Shown in pieces: positions 16,358 through 25,947 of a stretch of 64,000 bases of DNA. The DNA is from Candidatus Poribacteria bacterium (lineage in GTDB: Bacteria; Poribacteria; WGA-4E; WGA-3G), in assembly GCA_012267415.1 (NCBI GenBank), contig JAAXGN010000016.1, positions 124,001 to 188,000 on the forward strand, read 5' to 3'. The notes under the pieces are model-generated. The model was not told where the DNA came from. It saw only the letters and a list, made by a program, of their open reading frames with translations, and ran no database searches. Within the stretch, counting starts at the first letter, position 1; every line of letters begins with the position of its first letter. The position numbers and the translations under genes were made by a program.

Positions 16358-17977
16358 ATGCTGAAACGAATTTTTACCCTAACAATCACAGGACTCCTCA
16401 GCTGCATGCTCATCGGTTCGTTAGCATCAGTAAGTGATGCTGATTACGGTAATTATGCAGACCGTCTGAGTCGCGAACATCGAATCGCAAATGATGTTGA
16501 TGAATGGATTGAACGTGGAAACGCAACGATCACGGCAAGTCCTCTCTTTGAGAATGGCATGCGACTTACCGCCTGGGCAAACAATTTTCAGGATACAGAA
16601 AAATTTCAATTTGCTATAGCAAGCGGTGTATACCTGTTCGAAATTCCACGTTCTGCACAGACAATAGAAATCGTAGTTCGCTATAAAGGTGAACCACACA
16701 CTTTTGAAATTAACGATGAATACGAACCCATCGCAGGACGGATATGGATACGGAATATCAAGCGAGAAATGACAAGACGGGGATACCATGACCAAAGTGC
16801 TTCTGAAACACGATATGGCGACACTTTTGTACTACGTGCCAAAAATCGGTCTGAAACTATAAGAATTCCGGTTGCCGGACGTGTACAAGATGGATGGATG
16901 GAACTTCATGTCGTTGCTGAAGGAGGCGAACAGCTGGATGTTGAATATATTGAAGTATCAACCTATCGGCGTGCACCAAAACTACGCGTAGTACAGCAGT
17001 ATACACCTTCATATAGGTGGCGTCCTTGGAACCGATATACATATCTCTATTTCTACGACGGACCCGTATTTTATTCATCAGGATACGATTCATATCTATG
17101 CTGGAGTTACCCTGTCTATGACCATCGTTATCTTTCCATCCGCACATATTATGGAGGATACCTGGGCCGCTACCGTACCTATCACCCAGCACGTTATTCG
17201 TACTACTACACCCCCTATCATGGCGGTGGATATGGATACGGATATGGCAGAGGTAACGTTGTCTATTCTAAACGGACACAGTTGAATAGGTGGAGTGCAC
17301 AACACGAAAATGCACGAAAACAGTATTCACGGAGTAGATTAGCCGTACCAACCCGAACCGTTGAACGGACACAAATTAACAACAATGTTCGCGTGGTTAT
17401 AGAAAATCATCGCAGACAAGCACCGCCAGCTACGGAAAGACTTACGCGATCTGCGTTAATTTCACAGAAACAACGCGCAGTTACGAGGTCATCGCTCCGT
17501 ACAAATGATGCATCAAGGACATATAGTAGTCGTTCGCGTTATTCAAACCTGAACACAGACAACAACCGTAGAATTCTACAGAATACACGGTCAAGGGTGA
17601 ATACAGATAGAAGTAGTTCGTCAGCAGTTACAGAAAGATCTTCAAGAATCTTTAGAAGATCCATTACCTCTTCTTCCAGTCGTTCAGGTTCTTCTTCTTC
17701 GTCTTCAAATTCACGTCTACGCACCAGCAATAGCAGTAGTAGTCGGACACAACGAAGCACGCCAGCAGTAACGACTACACCGACGAAAACACGACCGACA
17801 TCAACAAATTCATCACGGGTTTCATCATCCAGAAGTTCACGGACTCGTTCAGCAACGACCAGCAGATCAAGTTCATCAAGCAGTTCAAGCTCCAGTTCAA
17901 GTAGCGATGATGACGACGATGATAATAACAATAACAGTCGGAGTCGTTCTTCAGAACGGATTAAAAGAAGAAGATAA
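16358..17977 (+). CDS. Secreted SR-rich low-complexity protein, unknown function
   Basis: A signal peptide (LTITGLLSCMLIGSLASVSDA) precedes a beta-rich region (to about residue 210), a Tyr/Gly/Arg-rich stretch (residues ~225-310), and a ~200-residue Ser/Arg/Thr-rich tail ending in a run of Ser, then six Asp, four Asn and basic residues. No known catalytic motif is seen. The tail should be disordered and highly charged; binding of polysaccharide, nucleic acid or mineral is possible but unproven. TTGGAGG precedes the ATG, a consensus promoter lies upstream and a hairpin terminator follows, so the gene is a single-gene unit with apparently strong transcription. Confidence 0.85.
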   Translation: MLKRIFTLTITGLLSCMLIGSLASVSDADYGNYADRLSREHRIANDVDEWIERGNATITASPLFENGMRLTAWANNFQDTEKFQFAIASGVYLFEIPRSAQTIEIVVRYKGEPHTFEINDEYEPIAGRIWIRNIKREMTRRGYHDQSASETRYGDTFVLRAKNRSETIRIPVAGRVQDGWMELHVVAEGGEQLDVEYIEVSTYRRAPKLRVVQQYTPSYRWRPWNRYTYLYFYDGPVFYSSGYDSYLCWSYPVYDHRYLSIRTYYGGYLGRYRTYHPARYSYYYTPYHGGGYGYGYGRGNVVYSKRTQLNRWSAQHENARKQYSRSRLAVPTRTVERTQINNNVRVVIENHRRQAPPATERLTRSALISQKQRAVTRSSLRTNDASRTYSSRSRYSNLNTDNNRRILQNTRSRVNTDRSSSSAVTERSSRIFRRSITSSSSRSGSSSSSSNSRLRTSNSSSSRTQRSTPAVTTTPTKTRPTSTNSSRVSSSRSSRTRSATTSRSSSSSSSSSSSSSDDDDDDNNNNSRSRSSERIKRRR

Positions 17978-18010
17978 GCACTCTTAGCAACTAAGTTACG
18001 TAATTTAACA

Positions 18011-18051
18011 TTGACGATGCCAAACGCAGATTTTGCACTTGGCATCGTCAA
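18011..18051 (+). terminator. Hairpin terminator after the SR-rich gene
   Basis: A perfect 13-base inverted repeat TTGACGATGCCAA (18011-18023) / TTGGCATCGTCAA (18039-18051) with a 15-base loop, 33 bases after the stop. No T-run follows. Confidence 0.6.
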
Positions 18052-18083
18052 CATTAATCTAAAGACTAGCTAAAATTCATAAT

Positions 18084-18635
18084 ATGCGTATTTTGTCATT
18101 TATTCTTCTTTTACTATTGAGCGGACAAACCTGTATCGCCAAAGAGGCAGAAAACATTACTTCTACTCTTGAAACAGAAAAGCCTATACGACTTATTTCA
18201 CCTGTCGGTACTATGGTCCGTTCAGCTGTAATTCCTGGATGGGGGCAAATTCATAGTCGTAACTACTTTCGTGGAGGGCTTCTGTTAATCGGTATCGGAG
18301 TTTCAACCACAGGAGCACTGTTCGCACAACGCGCCTTTACTACTGAATATAACAACTACGCACTAACTGCAAGCAATGAACCAGATAATATTACCGCTGT
18401 TCAAGCAAGCTACGACAAAGCAAATCAGGGGTATAAACTCAGGATGTTTTTTATCTATACGGGTATCGGCATCTGGGTTTACAGCATTATTGATTCTTAT
18501 GTCAGTGCAAACTTTTACAATGCTACCTCGCAAGTTCAATCTATTCGAGAGGATGCACAACACATAGAAGACTTAGGACTCCAAGTTGGAATCACGCCAT
18601 CACGGCTCTATTTGGGAGTTGTCAAGCCATTTTAA
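18084..18635 (+). CDS. DUF5683-like membrane protein
   Basis: A signal peptide (ILSFILLLLLSGQTCIA) and the conserved motif RSAVIPGWGQIHSRNYFRGG match the DUF5683 type (R-S-x-x-x-P-G-W-G-Q), followed by two membrane helices (GGLLLIGIGVSTTGALF and FFIYTGIGIWVYSIIDSYV). The 183-residue length is normal. Function is not known; homologues are common in outer-membrane bacteria next to envelope genes. The ribosome site is weak. A lipoprotein gene follows after 30 bases, so the two may be cotranscribed. Confidence 0.8.
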   Translation: MRILSFILLLLLSGQTCIAKEAENITSTLETEKPIRLISPVGTMVRSAVIPGWGQIHSRNYFRGGLLLIGIGVSTTGALFAQRAFTTEYNNYALTASNEPDNITAVQASYDKANQGYKLRMFFIYTGIGIWVYSIIDSYVSANFYNATSQVQSIREDAQHIEDLGLQVGITPSRLYLGVVKPF

Positions 18636-18665
18636 TTTGGCATTTTGATTTGGAGATAGAATATC

Positions 18666-19226
18666 ATGTATAAGAAATTAGCAGTGATGGGTAGTGTACT
18701 CATCTTATTGACAAGTTTTATAGGCTGCGGTGATGTAGAAAAGGTGAATCCTGTCCTACCCGAAGACCTATTAGCAATTAACAGAGTTTTACAGCAGTGG
18801 CGAGAAGGTTATGAAACCGAAGACGTTGAAATGTATATGAATACCTATTGGTCAGACGGCTTCCGATATGTATCCGATATGGGAACTGATGGGGACAAAA
18901 CCGACGACCTTATCTTTGATGATATACGAGATGAAAGGGACTCTGCTATTCGTGTCTTTAATAGATTTCAAGACATTGAGATAGAACTTTCTAAACCCCC
19001 AGAAGTATCCGTAAATGAAGATGGGGACGAAGCCGAAGTACGCAACCATTATAGGATACAAGGTTTTGTCGCTGATGGTGAATCACTTGAAGGTGGATTT
19101 ACAGGATGGTTCGCTGAAGGTGACAACCTGTTCATCTTTCAAAAAAGAAATGATGAATGGCGAATCACCGAATGGCATGATGAAGCATTCAACGATGAAG
19201 AAATTCGGGCTGCAAACAACCTATAA
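18666..19226 (+). CDS. Lipoprotein with NTF2/SnoaL-like domain
   Basis: The lipobox SFIGC (signal ends near residue 21) is followed by a single domain of about 140 residues with the cone-shaped NTF2/SnoaL pattern: LLAINRVLQQWREGYETEDVE at the start and FQKRNDEWRITEWHDEAF near the end, as in DUF4440 proteins. Such folds may bind small ligands or act as enzymes; here an extracytoplasmic binding role is plausible but unproven. GGAG lies upstream of the ATG. Confidence 0.8.
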   Translation: MYKKLAVMGSVLILLTSFIGCGDVEKVNPVLPEDLLAINRVLQQWREGYETEDVEMYMNTYWSDGFRYVSDMGTDGDKTDDLIFDDIRDERDSAIRVFNRFQDIEIELSKPPEVSVNEDGDEAEVRNHYRIQGFVADGESLEGGFTGWFAEGDNLFIFQKRNDEWRITEWHDEAFNDEEIRAANNL

Positions 19227-19297
19227 CGGACAAGCCACTTAAAAGTAAATGAAGGGAGCAGGATTTTCACCCAAAAGACAGGGAGAAATTTACATAC

Positions 19298-20683
19298 ATG
19301 CCTCAGAAAGAGGAAGTTTTACGAGACTACCTGCATTTCATAAAAAAGTACACTTTCGTAATATGCATGTGTACTATATTGGTTTTAGGAACAGCACTCA
19401 TTATCTCCCTTCGAATACCTAAAACCTATTCCGCATCCACGTTGTTGCAGCTTATCCAATCTAACACAAGCTCTCCTATCTCCTCCAACAATTTGTTCCA
19501 AACAGTCCTTTCAGGGGGTGTTGATAGGAGCGAAATGGCAACAATCAGCAAAAGATTCTCTACAGAATCTATGCTGAATGCCGCCATCGAAAACATGGAT
19601 GATAATCAACTCGGAGCCGTACAGCACCTGCCAAGTATCAGCATTCTAAAACGCAAATTGAAAGCACAAATTGACCCAGAGGCTGACTATATTAAACTCT
19701 CAATTGAACTGACTGAAGACGAAGGAGGGGAACGGAACGCAGCACTGTTAGTAAACCAATTAGCACGAGACATGCAAACATTACGGAGCGAAAACGAAAA
19801 AACCAGATTAGCAAAACATCAGAAATTCCTTGAAAATAAACGGGACGAAATTGATAAAAAAATACGAGAACTTATAGACGAAACCCTTGATTTTGTTCGC
19901 GAAAACGGTAGTCCAGAAACATGGTATCCACAGCTGGCAAGTCTGTTAGAACAGCATCGAAATTTAGAAGAACGACTCGGAATTTCAGAATTGGCACTCC
20001 ACACCGCCCGTGGCCGCCTCGACCACTTCAAAACCCGGCAAGATACACTTCCACAACAAACAAAAATATCAGAAACGCAGAACAAAAATCCTATCCGGTT
20101 ATACCAGCAAGAGAAGTTAATTGATCTGGAGTCACAGAGGATAGGTGATTCTGAGAAAGCGGGAAAAAGCACACATGAACTGAGCGGACTTGAGGCACAA
20201 ATTAAGGATATCCGAGAGCAAGCTGAAAACACATCAGAATTGACAACGACCAGCACTTATGGCACTTCTGCTCACTATACCTATTTGGAAAATCAATTGA
20301 TTGAGTTACCACCAACGATTGAAGGACACAAAAACGAAACTGAACAACTTAGGAAAGAACTACAAAAAACCCAAAACCAATTGCAAGAACTGCTAACTAA
20401 AATCCCAGAAAATCAGCATACATTTACGCAGTTACGCACCAACATAGAACTTGCAGGCACACTCAAAGAAGAAATTGAAAAGCGATACCTGGAATCTGAA
20501 ATATTGAGTGCCGAGTCAAATGTTACACCTGCTCAGAAAGGTGGAATTGAAATCGTAGACATTGCTGTTCCAAGAAAGATAGCAGTCAGTCCACAGTTCA
20601 AACTCATAGTCGTGCTTGCTGGCGTTATCGGTTTATGTATAGGTGTTACGCTGGCTCTGGCAATAGAGTTTTTTCAAAACTAA
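19298..20683 (+). CDS. Wzz/GumC-type polysaccharide co-polymerase (chain-length determinant)
   Basis: Two membrane helices near the ends (FVICMCTILVLGTALIISL and LIVVLAGVIGLCIGVTLALAI) enclose a long periplasmic, largely coiled-coil segment of about 390 residues, the PCP arrangement. The proline-containing sequence before the second helix (VDIAVPRKIAVSPQFK) is characteristic. No Walker motifs are present, so there is no fused tyrosine kinase. Such proteins set chain length or assist export of surface polysaccharide, but no glycosyltransferase or polymerase gene adjoins, so its substrate is unclear. GGGAGAAATT lies upstream of the ATG. Confidence 0.9.
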   Translation: MPQKEEVLRDYLHFIKKYTFVICMCTILVLGTALIISLRIPKTYSASTLLQLIQSNTSSPISSNNLFQTVLSGGVDRSEMATISKRFSTESMLNAAIENMDDNQLGAVQHLPSISILKRKLKAQIDPEADYIKLSIELTEDEGGERNAALLVNQLARDMQTLRSENEKTRLAKHQKFLENKRDEIDKKIRELIDETLDFVRENGSPETWYPQLASLLEQHRNLEERLGISELALHTARGRLDHFKTRQDTLPQQTKISETQNKNPIRLYQQEKLIDLESQRIGDSEKAGKSTHELSGLEAQIKDIREQAENTSELTTTSTYGTSAHYTYLENQLIELPPTIEGHKNETEQLRKELQKTQNQLQELLTKIPENQHTFTQLRTNIELAGTLKEEIEKRYLESEILSAESNVTPAQKGGIEIVDIAVPRKIAVSPQFKLIVVLAGVIGLCIGVTLALAIEFFQN

Positions 20684-20710
20684 CGATTCGCAAAACCCCT
20701 CCCAAACCCT

Positions 20711-20758
20711 GTAGGTGCGATATCCTAATCAATGCAGAATACCAAACGCGTATTCTGC
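20711..20758 (+). terminator. Partial family-1 repeat plus hairpin after the Wzz-like gene
   Basis: GTAGGTGCGATATCCTAATC (20711-20730) matches half of the larger inverted elements at 44756, 48775 and 50934. It runs into a separate perfect 9-base hairpin GCAGAATAC/GTATTCTGC (20734-20758) with a seven-base loop, lying 51 bases after the stop. The hairpin may end transcription. Confidence 0.55.
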
Positions 20759-20880
20759 TGATTTCCCCATTCAATTACTTTAAAAACACGATGAATACAT
20801 TTTGTTGTTGCAAAATATTCACGATTCTGATATGATTCTCTTTGGATAATTTTTTAGGACTTAATCTATTTATCACAAAC

Positions 20881-20909
20881 TTGACAAAAAACGTCATCTA
20901 TGATATTTT
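20881..20909 (+). promoter_or_regulatory. Promoter candidate with long leader before the outer-membrane module
   Basis: TTGACA (20881-20886), 17 bases, then TGA-TATTTT (extended -10, hexamer 20904-20909). The leader to the next ATG would be about 290 bases. The remainder of the 520-base spacer shows no gene. Confidence 0.6.
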
Positions 20910-21114
20910 ATCACTTAATAATCATTTTGCGGAAGGTTTTCCCAAAATACCTTGCTTTTAATAGAATCTGGTTTGCTTTACCCAATCATTAATTATCAAT
21001 CTTGTGGGTAGAAGTATGTTCTTAATGCACAAAGAAGGTTTTGTTACATAATATAACGATAATACAAGCTTTATGTTACATATTTCAAAAGATTCAATTT
21101 AAAATTAAGGTTTT

Positions 21115-21171
21115 CGGTGATAATACATCCAATTCAACACTTCGTTGTTAAGTCCGAAATGTTATTATCCG
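21115..21171 (+). promoter_or_regulatory. Structured mRNA leader hairpin
   Basis: CGG-t-GATAATACAT (21115-21128) pairs with ATGTTATTATCCG (21159-21171) with small bulges, enclosing a smaller hairpin (AACA/TGTT). It ends 14 bases before the strong AAGGAGG ribosome site at 21185. It may regulate translation or mRNA stability. It does not match a riboswitch class recognised by eye. Confidence 0.4.
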
Positions 21172-21203
21172 AAATATAATTTCCTAAGGAGGAATACTAA
21201 CTA

Positions 21204-24200
21204 ATGAACAAGTTAAAACGCATAACCAATGTTTTGCTTGTAACGTCTTGCGTCATATGTGGATTTGTGCTATACGGTTGTGGTGCACAAAGTTTGGGAC
21301 CGCAAGAACCCCTCTTACCTACTATTGAGGGGGATTCAAAATTCTCTGATAGATTCCAATTAGAAGAAGAACCACAGTTTTTCTACGATCTATTTGGTAA
21401 AGAACTACTTGAAGGTAGTGAAGTCTATAACTATCGCGAACGGAAGGCATTCAATCAGAATGGTGAACTCGTGGTCGGCTGGACAGGGCAGCTTGATAGT
21501 GAACGATTCTCGGCACAGTTAGACCGCACTATCTTGACTGAAGATGCGTACCGGGGTAGATATAATGAGTTTGCTATCGGTGACCATATGCGGCTCAAAC
21601 CTTCAACCCTATTTCCAAATAGATATATTCTCTACAAAACCGAATTTGATGGTTTCCGTTGGGATATATCATTTGCCCAAGAACGTCACCTCTTTACGTT
21701 GATTAACTCCCGTATCTCTAATCCAGTTCAAATAACAGAAGGTGCAGCAAGTCTTGCCCCGACGCTTGGACGCAGAAACGGGTTAAATGACGACGCAGGT
21801 GTACGTCATATCGAAAATGCACGCCTCGTCGGTTTTAGGGGACAAGGGCTCTTAGGTGATATTTTCCGCGTCGGGTTCACTTATATTAACCTACATAAAG
21901 AGCACCCCGAACGTGTTGAAAACCCATTGATGGGAACTGTTGCCAATACTCCCCCAAAAAGTATTACGGTCGTCTTCAGAGATGATTCTCCAGAAGACAA
22001 CCATGCTTATGAGGATTTTATCAACGCTGAAGATCGTAATCAGTTAAATGAGAATGATATCGAAGGTATATTTGAAGAAAAATTTCAGGGAGGCGTCGGT
22101 GCAGCTGTCAAGAATATGACAGTCACGGTTACTCTCCAAAAACTTGAACCAGCATCCGACGTCGAATTAGAAGAGGGTGAATCACCACCAGAACGTGCAC
22201 TTCTACCTGAAAGAACATACCAATTTTCAGTTGGCGTTGACGAAATTCAACCCGTAAATGCTGAAGTAGATAATGTGCGTGACTCTGATGATGGACAATG
22301 GAAAATTGTTGATGGGTTCAACAAGATGAAGTATGACCTTGTCTTTGCTGACCACTTTGATCCAGTTGATGGGGAACCGATTGATCCACGCTGGGTAAAA
22401 TCCGTAGTATTTGAAATGGTCGTCGCTGGCGATTACAATATCGCTGTTATCGGATTCAGCGAAGCAAACATGGCTGAATCTGACCCCGAAATTCAGGAAT
22501 GGATTAAAACCGAAGACGGGCACATTCAGATGCCTTATCGCGACATTATTGAAGCTCCTGGCAACTACGGACAATCAGAGCATTATACAAGTAATAGAGC
22601 AAGTCTTAGGAATAATCCTAACGCATGGGAAGATGAAGGTAGACCGCGTAAAATACGGTATCAATACGGTGCAGCACGCGCAGCCGTTCTATACGGACTT
22701 GATCTGGAAGGAACCGTTGGAAATGTATTCGTCAGAGCACACTATTCTATCAACGGAAAATACAAACAGTATCCTACTATTCCTCAAGATAAGGTCGGGT
22801 TTAGCCGCGTTACTACCGATATCGTAACCGAAGATGGTGAAGAGACAACCGGTATCTCAATCAACGAAGATGGAATAGCTGTAGATGCTAACGGTATTCC
22901 CACCTACTCAGAAACCGAAGGAGAACGATTTGAGGCTCTACTCGGTGGAGATGGTACGGATGAAAACGGTGACGGTGAACTTGGAAGGGAAACCGCTTGG
23001 TTTGTACAACTCAAATCTCGGTTTGGTAAACTCTACCTTGAAGGTGTGTTATACCACATTGATCCAGGTTACACCACTACCTATCTGAACTTCGGTTCTA
23101 ACAGTGATCGAGACCAAGCTTATGAACTACCCAGGACAACGCTCTCACTTGCAGAACGTGATCCCTGGGATGTGACAAATTATGCTCTGGTGGAAGATGA
23201 TGATGATGATGATGATTGGCCAGATGATGACGACTTTGATGGCGTTCTACCCCGCGCTGATGACAGAGATCAGAACGGCATATTGGACTACCAAGAAGAT
23301 TTCCTCATCTTTGAAGCCGACCCACCCATCTTTACTGATCTGATTGACCTAAATAACAACGGGACGATCGATTCACTTGAGGATGATTTTGAACCACAAT
23401 ATGAATACGGAATTGACCGTCAAGGTTACCATATCTCGGCGGAATACGACCTACTTGATAACCTCTCTCTCCAACTCGGATGGTTGAACGAGAGTGAAAT
23501 CTCAAGTCGTAGACAAAACGATTCCAAATATCTACACGTTACATACCAACGAGACATTCCTGATTTTGGAACAATACTTTTCCAGAACAGACTCGTCTTC
23601 GCGCAAGATGATATACCCGATTATACCATCACGTTACGGGTTGGAGAATTAGAAGAAATCCAGATTACGGATGAACTGGATTACTACAACGCACGTGTAA
23701 ATACGACGACACTCCAATTCCTCTATACAGCGATTCCGAACCTTACATTGGAAACAAAACTTCTCCTTGTGATACAGAATCAATTTGAAAAGGATGAAGA
23801 AAGTGCTGTGTTCTTAGACATTGCGGAAGATGGTGAGATGTATCTAACGGATGAACGCGTTGATTTATTGGTGCCAGATCAACAAGTCCGGACAAGTGGT
23901 CAAAGACGTGAATATCCTTTCTATCCTGACCACGGAATAAACGCTCTTGACCCAGCAGATACCGGTCTGATCTATGATGTTGATAACTGGAAAGCGAGAC
24001 GGTATCCTGACCGAAACATACGGAGCCAACAGACGATCTTCAAAGCGAAATATGAAATCGCTCTCGGTGATATAGGCTTCGTTGAAAGACTCATCGGTGA
24101 AGACCTGACGGTGACACCTATGGTCAAATATATCTGGGATCGCGGGCTTGATGGCAGGGAAAGAGCTGACGAAATACCACTCCCAAGAAGACCAGATGTT

Positions 24201-24623
24201 GAGGAAGACCCAGGATTCTGGGCACCACCAGAAGGGATACACCCACGCTTCAACGCACCCAGTAGTGATCAAGCAATTGAATACTTACGATTCAACCGTA
24301 GAAGCCGTGAAGATGTGCTCGGTGTTCGCCTCGATTATCAATTTACACAAAGAATGAACATACTTGGCGGATATCAATATAGGAAGTTCACAAACCGAGA
24401 CAATGACTACAAAGCATATCTGTCATATTTCCCAGAAGATGAACCCGTCCCAATTCTATATCGACCAAACCTGCGGACACGAATCTTTGAAATTCAAGCA
24501 ATCAACAGAGGTGAATGGCTCGGTTTCAATATCGTCATTCTCGCCGGTTATCGTCGGACAACGATATTACTACAGAACACAACGAGTAATACAACGTTCG
24601 TCCGAGCAATGATGGGTTTCTAA
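21204..24623 (+). CDS. Large outer-membrane-type lipoprotein with acidic Ca2+-binding-like insert
   Basis: The 1139-residue protein begins with a lipoprotein-like signal (LYGC) and ends with aromatic-alternating strands and a terminal Phe (FVRAMMGF), as in outer-membrane beta-barrels. Strand-like segments such as LSLQLGWLNESEISSR and NILGGYQYRKF repeat through the C-terminal half. Residues ~660-735 hold an Asp-rich tract and EF-hand/thrombospondin-type-3-like loops (DRDQNGILDYQED, DLNNNGTIDSLEDD). Combination of lipobox and barrel is unusual, and the signal may instead be cut by signal peptidase I. Family not recognised. ExbB and two ExbD genes follow, suggesting energised transport or envelope motion. 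Strong AAGGAGG ribosome site. Confidence 0.8.
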   Translation: MNKLKRITNVLLVTSCVICGFVLYGCGAQSLGPQEPLLPTIEGDSKFSDRFQLEEEPQFFYDLFGKELLEGSEVYNYRERKAFNQNGELVVGWTGQLDSERFSAQLDRTILTEDAYRGRYNEFAIGDHMRLKPSTLFPNRYILYKTEFDGFRWDISFAQERHLFTLINSRISNPVQITEGAASLAPTLGRRNGLNDDAGVRHIENARLVGFRGQGLLGDIFRVGFTYINLHKEHPERVENPLMGTVANTPPKSITVVFRDDSPEDNHAYEDFINAEDRNQLNENDIEGIFEEKFQGGVGAAVKNMTVTVTLQKLEPASDVELEEGESPPERALLPERTYQFSVGVDEIQPVNAEVDNVRDSDDGQWKIVDGFNKMKYDLVFADHFDPVDGEPIDPRWVKSVVFEMVVAGDYNIAVIGFSEANMAESDPEIQEWIKTEDGHIQMPYRDIIEAPGNYGQSEHYTSNRASLRNNPNAWEDEGRPRKIRYQYGAARAAVLYGLDLEGTVGNVFVRAHYSINGKYKQYPTIPQDKVGFSRVTTDIVTEDGEETTGISINEDGIAVDANGIPTYSETEGERFEALLGGDGTDENGDGELGRETAWFVQLKSRFGKLYLEGVLYHIDPGYTTTYLNFGSNSDRDQAYELPRTTLSLAERDPWDVTNYALVEDDDDDDDWPDDDDFDGVLPRADDRDQNGILDYQEDFLIFEADPPIFTDLIDLNNNGTIDSLEDDFEPQYEYGIDRQGYHISAEYDLLDNLSLQLGWLNESEISSRRQNDSKYLHVTYQRDIPDFGTILFQNRLVFAQDDIPDYTITLRVGELEEIQITDELDYYNARVNTTTLQFLYTAIPNLTLETKLLLVIQNQFEKDEESAVFLDIAEDGEMYLTDERVDLLVPDQQVRTSGQRREYPFYPDHGINALDPADTGLIYDVDNWKARRYPDRNIRSQQTIFKAKYEIALGDIGFVERLIGEDLTVTPMVKYIWDRGLDGRERADEIPLPRRPDVEEDPGFWAPPEGIHPRFNAPSSDQAIEYLRFNRRSREDVLGVRLDYQFTQRMNILGGYQYRKFTNRDNDYKAYLSYFPEDEPVPILYRPNLRTRIFEIQAINRGEWLGFNIVILAGYRRTTILLQNTTSNTTFVRAMMGF

Positions 24624-24688
24624 ATAAATCTATGTGCCGTATACAAATTGTCCGTATATGGCACATCTATTACAAGTTTGGCTACAAG

Positions 24689-24717
24689 TTGATAAACATA
24701 AGCGTAACTTCTATAAC
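24689..24717 (+). promoter_or_regulatory. Promoter candidate of the exbB-exbD-exbD operon
   Basis: TTGATA (24689-24694) and TATAAC (24712-24717) with a 17-base spacer, about 95 bases before the exbB start. Confidence 0.55.
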
Positions 24718-24810
24718 ACTCAGGTGTTTAAAGATATGTTTATCTTACAGAATTCAGAAATGAAAAATTACTGCCGAAATCGGCAAGTTCCTAAAGGAGA
24801 ATTAGAAATA

Positions 24811-25887
24811 ATGACTCGTTTTAGTTTAATTATGATGTTAATTGCATGCATGTTTATGTCTGTTGGCATCGTTATGGCACAAGAAGAAGAAGCAGCGGAT
24901 GAAACACCGATGGTTGATGATTCAGCAGTTGAAGGTGATGAGTCCACCACCCCCGTTGACGGCACCATGGGCGGTGACGCAACAATTAAAGGGGAAGTAA
25001 TTGATACCACTACGGATCAGAACCCAATTCCAGAAGTAACTGTTAGTATCGTCGGCAGTGACGGTCAAGAGTATACTGCCACAACAGATAAAGACGGTAA
25101 GTATGAACAAACTGGACTCCAAGCTGGTCGTTACACGATTAGTTATGCTAAAGATGGATACGGTGATCGCGTCGGAAAAACAAAATTGGTCGCCGCAGGT
25201 GGCGAGATTTTTGACCGGATCAAAATGAGAGAAAGAGACAATATCTACACTTTCTTCAGGAAGTTCGGTTTCGTTTTCTATCCGTTAGCTATCTGCTCAA
25301 TTGTAGCTTTGACCTTCATTATTGAAAGACTTTTCACGTTCCTTCGAAGCCGCTCAAGAATTGGGACTGAGCAGTTCATCGCAAGTATCGCTGATTCATT
25401 GCGCAAAGAGAACATTATGGAAGCTGTCTCAACTTGTGAAGAGGCAGGAGGTCCCCTGGCGAATGTGCTAAAGGCTGGATTGCTTAGATACAGTCAAGCA
25501 CAGATCGAAGAACGGGATATCACAAAAGAGGAAATACAGGAATCTATTGAAGAAGCAAGTCTACTTGAAATTCCTGAATTAGAAAGAAACCTGCCCGTAC
25601 TCGGTACAGTTGCAGTCGTATCACCGTTGTTCGGTCTACTCGGAACTGTTACAGGGATGATTACTGCCTTTACGACGATTGCTCTTGAAGGTACTGGTGA
25701 CCCGCAACAGCTCGCTGAAGGTATCTCACAGGCACTGCTAACAACCGCTGGCGGTTTAACAATTGCTATTCCGTGTCTTATCTTCTTCCAACTCTTTGAT
25801 AGTTGGGTTAATAGACACATGGTTGAAATTTCTCAGGTCTCCACAGAAATCGTTAACCAGTTGATTGTAGGTGAAGCAGACGCTTAA
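24811..25887 (+). CDS. MotA/TolQ/ExbB proton channel protein with N-terminal CarboxypepD_reg-like domain
   Basis: The C-terminal ~220 residues are a three-helix ExbB/TolQ channel (FVFYPLAICSIVALTFIIERL, LPVLGTVAVVSPLFGLLGTVTGMI, ALLTTAGGLTIAIPCLIFFQL), which uses the proton gradient with ExbD. Ahead of it lie a signal peptide (LIMMLIACMFMSVGIVMAQ), an acidic linker and a carboxypeptidase-regulatory-like beta-sandwich (IKGEVIDTTTDQNPIPEVTVS, TTDKDGKYEQTGLQAGRYTIS), an unusual periplasmic addition. The start at 24811 follows AAAGGAGA; the frame extends upstream to 24634 without a ribosome site and would bury the signal peptide. It is followed by two exbD genes. Confidence 0.93.
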   Translation: MTRFSLIMMLIACMFMSVGIVMAQEEEAADETPMVDDSAVEGDESTTPVDGTMGGDATIKGEVIDTTTDQNPIPEVTVSIVGSDGQEYTATTDKDGKYEQTGLQAGRYTISYAKDGYGDRVGKTKLVAAGGEIFDRIKMRERDNIYTFFRKFGFVFYPLAICSIVALTFIIERLFTFLRSRSRIGTEQFIASIADSLRKENIMEAVSTCEEAGGPLANVLKAGLLRYSQAQIEERDITKEEIQESIEEASLLEIPELERNLPVLGTVAVVSPLFGLLGTVTGMITAFTTIALEGTGDPQQLAEGISQALLTTAGGLTIAIPCLIFFQLFDSWVNRHMVEISQVSTEIVNQLIVGEADA

Positions 25888-25947
25888 TTAGGGAACGGAT
25901 GAGTGTTTATAAAACACCTCCTTTCCACTACATAAGGGAGAATCGAA

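Noticed and set aside
17539-18054. 171-codon minus-strand frame opposite the SR-rich gene
   Set aside because: Its Leu/Glu-rich translation is just the complement of Ser/Arg-rich codons; no ribosome site or homology pattern.
20884-21203. Cobalamin or other standard riboswitch before the outer-membrane module
   Set aside because: No B12-box or other familiar conserved core was found by eye; only a simple bulged hairpin is present.
24634-24810. Upstream extension of the ExbB reading frame
   Set aside because: No ribosome site, and it would place 59 residues before an obvious signal peptide; the promoter candidate lies inside it.
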